Assembly (NCBI RefSeq): GCF_026914265.1
Contig: NC_069124.1
Coordinates: forward strand, 29,193,423-29,257,422
Length of the DNA: 64,000 nucleotides
From: Mya arenaria
Lineage: Eukaryota; Mollusca; Bivalvia; Myida; Myidae
Direction of reading: 5' to 3'
Of this stretch, positions 61,074-64,000 are shown piece by piece. Numbering within the stretch: position 1 is the stretch's first letter; each line of letters starts with the position of its first letter. The notes below the pieces were generated by a model. That model was not told the DNA's origin. It did no database searches and saw nothing but the letters and a program-made list of their open reading frames with translations. The position numbers and the translations under genes were made by a program.

Positions 61074-63914
61074 GTAAGGAATTTTACTTTATGGATTGAA
61101 ATATTTTATTTCGTATTTTCGTATGTAAACTTTCGAAGGACTGTGAATGTGTCCATAACGTAAACTTGTATATTGTTCGTTTAAGAACTGATGCCATTGT
61201 ACGAACGAGTGCTTATTATGGAGAAGGCAATGGTCCAATCTGGTTAGACGATGTTCGCTGCGTTGGAATTGAATCAAACATTAAAGATTGTGGTCATAGA
61301 GGATTGGGGGTACATAACTGCGATCACGATAACGATGTAGGGGTCATGTGTGTGACAGGTAATTGAGTTTGATTTAGTTTTCAAAATATATTTATATGTT
61401 TTTTTTATTATTTTATCAGCTTAAAATTTCAGTGGCAAAAATGACATCCGTTGAGAGATGATGCAATTTCATAAAAGCACATTTATTAGAACGCTGATAT
61501 GCCATAATGCCAGTCAACATTTCGTTTGCAATGGTAATTTGTTCTTTTGGAAGAATGACATGTCTTTTTGAAAAAGAAATCCTCTTTAAAAGAGCATGGT
61601 TTAAAGCAATGTGTACTGTAATAATTTGGATTCAAAACCATAACCACATCTTTTGCCCTGAGACATTGTGTTGGTTAATTGTTTTGAATGCTGTTCCTTT
61701 GTTTGCTTCATTACACTTAACCTAATTGTATGCTTACATTATGAATTACAATTCCGTTTCAAAGAAAGTTGAAGAACATGCCTGCTTAGTGCACTTTAAA
61801 CAACATGTTTTAAGATGCAAGTATAAGTTTGGCCACTTTTCATTTTTAAACCTCCCATGCTCTTCCTGTACATTCCTGTACATTTATGACGCACCGGTAA
61901 TTTTGCAGTTTTAGTTAGCATATGTACGTTCCTTCATATTCCAATAACCTGAACTGTTTGATGAAAAGATACAGGGCAAGCGATAGTGCGGCTTGTTGAT
62001 GGACAGACTGCTTTTGAAGGTCGTGTTGAAATTTTCAAGTATGGACGCTGGGGAACAGTATGCGATGATTTCTTCAACTCGAATAATGCTTTGGTTGTGT
62101 GCAATATGCTAAATATGACTGTGTAAGTCATTTTGTACTTTATTGATCAAATACTGATAATTATGTAGTGACTGTTCTTATTGAAGACTTTTGAGTTAAC
62201 AATTAACGGTTATATATACTATAATATCATATCATATGACACAACGCCAATATTCCAGGACTGGTCATGCGGTAACCCCATATTTTTCTATATTTGTTCA
62301 CCAAATTTAAATCGTACCAAAATGGCGTCTATTTTCCGATTCCCATGAATATTCCGGTGAATAAGTGAAACATTCAAACATGTAAACAGGTTGTCGACAT
62401 GATATAAACGTAGCGATAATAGTAGATGAGCCCATATGGGATATATGGGGCGCAGAAACCATCGTTCTCACCCGATATGGTTTCCTTTGCCCCGTATATC
62501 CCATATCGGGTCGACTACTAACCCAGTTACTTAAAACACTATTTGTTCTAGAACTGATCCAATTGTAAAAACGGGAGGTTTTTATGGAGAAGGCAATGAT
62601 CCGATCTGGCTGGATGATGTTGTCTGTCTTGGAAATGAATCAAATATTGAAGATTGTGGTCATAGTGGATTTGGGAATAGCAACTGTGACCACTATGAGG
62701 ATGTAGGAGTTATCTGTGCGTCAGGTACAGTTTGATTTAGGCTTCGGAAGATATTCATGTGACATTTTATCAATGCCTAACATTTTGAGAGGGACAAATT
62801 GCACAATGAGATGCATGCCAAAGAAAGTTTAAATCGTTTAGAAGAATGTTGATGCTATGACACTTAAGGGATCGTAGTAACAATTTAATCAGTTATCAAT
62901 AAAAAAGATATGCATTTCGAAAGATGACGCCATTTATTTGACCACGCTTTAATATTTAGGCAATTTCATTAAGGACGTTTGCTATAGCTGTGTTTGGCCC
63001 AAATAGTTTCTATTCGTTATTGATTTGTAGAATAATATGTTTGCATTATTATTATTATATATTTATATTATAACATTGTATTACATAATTAAATTATCTT
63101 TCATTTACTGTGATATTATTATTTGTGTATTGTAATAACTTGTACCCAAAATTATTTCCACGTTCTAAGCAGTGAAACAATGTGTTGGTTTATTTGTTAA
63201 AATCATGTTCCTATGTCTGTTTAGTTACTCAATACTTAATTTATGCAAACATTGTTAATTTATCTAACCTTTAAATACAAAAAGTGTTCAGTTAAATATC
63301 TGCCCATTGCTATTTATACATCTTTTAAAAGTGCTAGTAATAGTTGGCGATATTAAATAATTAGACCTGTCGTAAACTTTATGTTAATGTTGGTTTACCA
63401 AGAATCTTGCAACGTTTTATATTAAAATTTGTATGATGAGCCATGTACCAATAACCTGACATGCCTTATGAGCAGATTCAGCGCAAGCGCAAGTGCGACT
63501 TGTAGATGGACTGACTAATTCTGAAGGTCGGGTAGAAGTTTATAAGTATGGACTCTGGGGAACAGTATGCAGAGACGACTTCGAATCAAATGATGCATTG
63601 GTTGTATGCAATATGCTAAATATTACTGTGTAAGTCATGTTGTATCTTTATTGATAAATACTGGTAATTATTTTGTTGGCGTATTGGATATAATTGTGTT
63701 ATAAATTGATCATATATATGATTTTATATTTTTTGTTTAAGACAAGATACCATTGTATTAACGGGAGGATATTATAAAGAAGGCAAGGGTCCGATCTTGC
63801 TAGACGATGTTCATTGTCTTGGAAATGAATCAAACATCGAAGACTGTGCTCATGGAGGATGGGGTCATCACAACTGCCTTCACAATGAGGATGTAGGAGT
63901 TATGTGTTTGGAAG
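60926..63914 (+). CDS. multi-SRCR-domain scavenger-receptor-type protein (partial gene)
   Basis: Three complete SRCR domains, each made by a 148-bp exon (phase 1 to 2) followed by a 173-bp exon (phase 2 to 1): 60,926-61,073 + 61,186-61,358; 61,975-62,122 + 62,552-62,724; 63,482-63,629 + 63,742-63,914. Each domain has the VRLVDG start, GRVEV/I, WGTxCD, LVVCxML, W/L-LDDV, C-x-G-N/I-E-S-N-I-x-D-C-x-H and VGVMC/VGVIC end. There are six cysteines per domain, and two exons per domain is the known layout of group A SRCR domains. Such proteins are secreted or membrane-bound and bind microbial or self ligands; the specific role is inferred. All frames are open and the splice sites good. The gene continues past the right edge, and its 5' end is not seen. 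Confidence 0.92.
61186..61358 (+). CDS. SRCR domain 1, second exon
   Basis: Acceptor GTTTAAG, donor ACAG|GTAATT. It reads [35 protein letters not shown] and DVGVMC. Confidence 0.9.
61975..62122 (+). CDS. SRCR domain 2, first exon
   Basis: Acceptor GATACAG, donor GT|GTAAGT. It reads [32 protein letters not shown] and [10 protein letters not shown]. Confidence 0.9.
62421..62519. repeat. long inverted repeat (hairpin) in an SRCR intron
   Basis: Two arms of about 45 bases, each containing CATATGGGATATATGGGGC or its inverse GCCCCGTATATCCCATATCG, face each other across a loop of under ten bases. The intron is 429 bp, while the equivalent introns of domains 1 and 3 are 112 bp each. The hairpin therefore belongs to an insertion of roughly 300 bases, probably a foldback element. 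Confidence 0.75.
62552..62724 (+). CDS. SRCR domain 2, second exon
   Basis: Acceptor GTTCTAG, donor TCAG|GTACAG. It reads [37 protein letters not shown] and DVGVIC. Confidence 0.9.
62725..63481. other. intron between SRCR domains 2 and 3
   Basis: AT-rich intron with no recognisable insertion. Confidence 0.6.
63482..63629 (+). CDS. SRCR domain 3, first exon
   Basis: Acceptor GATTCAG, donor GT|GTAAGT. It reads [33 protein letters not shown] and [10 protein letters not shown]. Confidence 0.9.
63742..63914 (+). CDS. SRCR domain 3, second exon
   Basis: Acceptor GTTTAAG, donor GAAG|GTAGTT. It reads [19 protein letters not shown] (Leu replaces the usual Trp before LDDV), [18 protein letters not shown] and DVGVMC. 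Phase 1 at the donor means another exon follows beyond the window. Confidence 0.9.
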
Positions 63915-64000
63915 GTAGTTGAGTTTAATTTTGGTTTTGCAAGATATGCACAGGACATCTTATTTTAGTATTTACTACTTTCAGTTGCTAAGAATGGTTC

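Overview
The window is AT-rich animal DNA: short exons with consensus GT-AG introns, low gene density, and many satellites, MITEs and decayed gene copies. The gene set points to a mollusc, most likely a bivalve: an 8-cysteine EGF-like receptor, tandem group-A SRCR domains, a PLAC8-domain gene, clan-2 cytochrome P450 copies and an SLC25A51-like carrier copy. The species assignment is inference. No bacterial, viral, LTR or CRISPR features were recognised.

Layout. (1) 1-17 kb: a minus-strand receptor gene (7,625-12,742 and probably beyond). It has several 8-Cys EGF-like exons of 126-147 bp, all phase 1-1, then a transmembrane exon and a last exon with a tyrosine-rich, ITAM-like tail. Decayed EGF-like exon remnants lie at about 9.15-9.25 kb and 13.89 kb. 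Two homologous decayed segments at about 1.5-1.9 kb and 16.4-16.7 kb look like old Ig-like exons, which would suggest a tandem receptor array. (2) 17-30 kb: mostly non-coding DNA with a SWIM zinc-finger gene relic near 25.2-25.7 kb. (3) 30.5-32.3 kb: a plus-strand PLAC8-domain gene, with two exons visible. Its intron carries about five decayed tandem copies of the acceptor and start of the second exon. (4) 34-56 kb: a segmental-duplication block. A single-exon P450 gene is present as two near-full pseudogenes (34.8-36.3 and 54.0-55.2 kb) and one fragment (45.4-45.7 kb), all on the minus strand. The units share flanks, a pogo-like MITE and a 65/66-bp minisatellite (39.7-41.5 and 51.8-52.9 kb). 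Interspersed are a LINE fragment, a broken SLC25A51-like copy next to a 435-bp MITE, and a palindromic repeat family. (5) 57-60.2 kb: a diverged duplicated segment and a second LINE fragment. (6) 60.9-63.9 kb: a plus-strand SRCR gene with three complete domains, each split over a 148-bp and a 173-bp exon, running off the right edge.

The EGF-like receptor and the SRCR protein are both of types used in invertebrate recognition and phagocytosis. The intact-looking genes are the EGF-like receptor (partial), PLAC8 (5' exon not found) and SRCR (partial). The P450 copies, the carrier copy and the SWIM copy are all broken.
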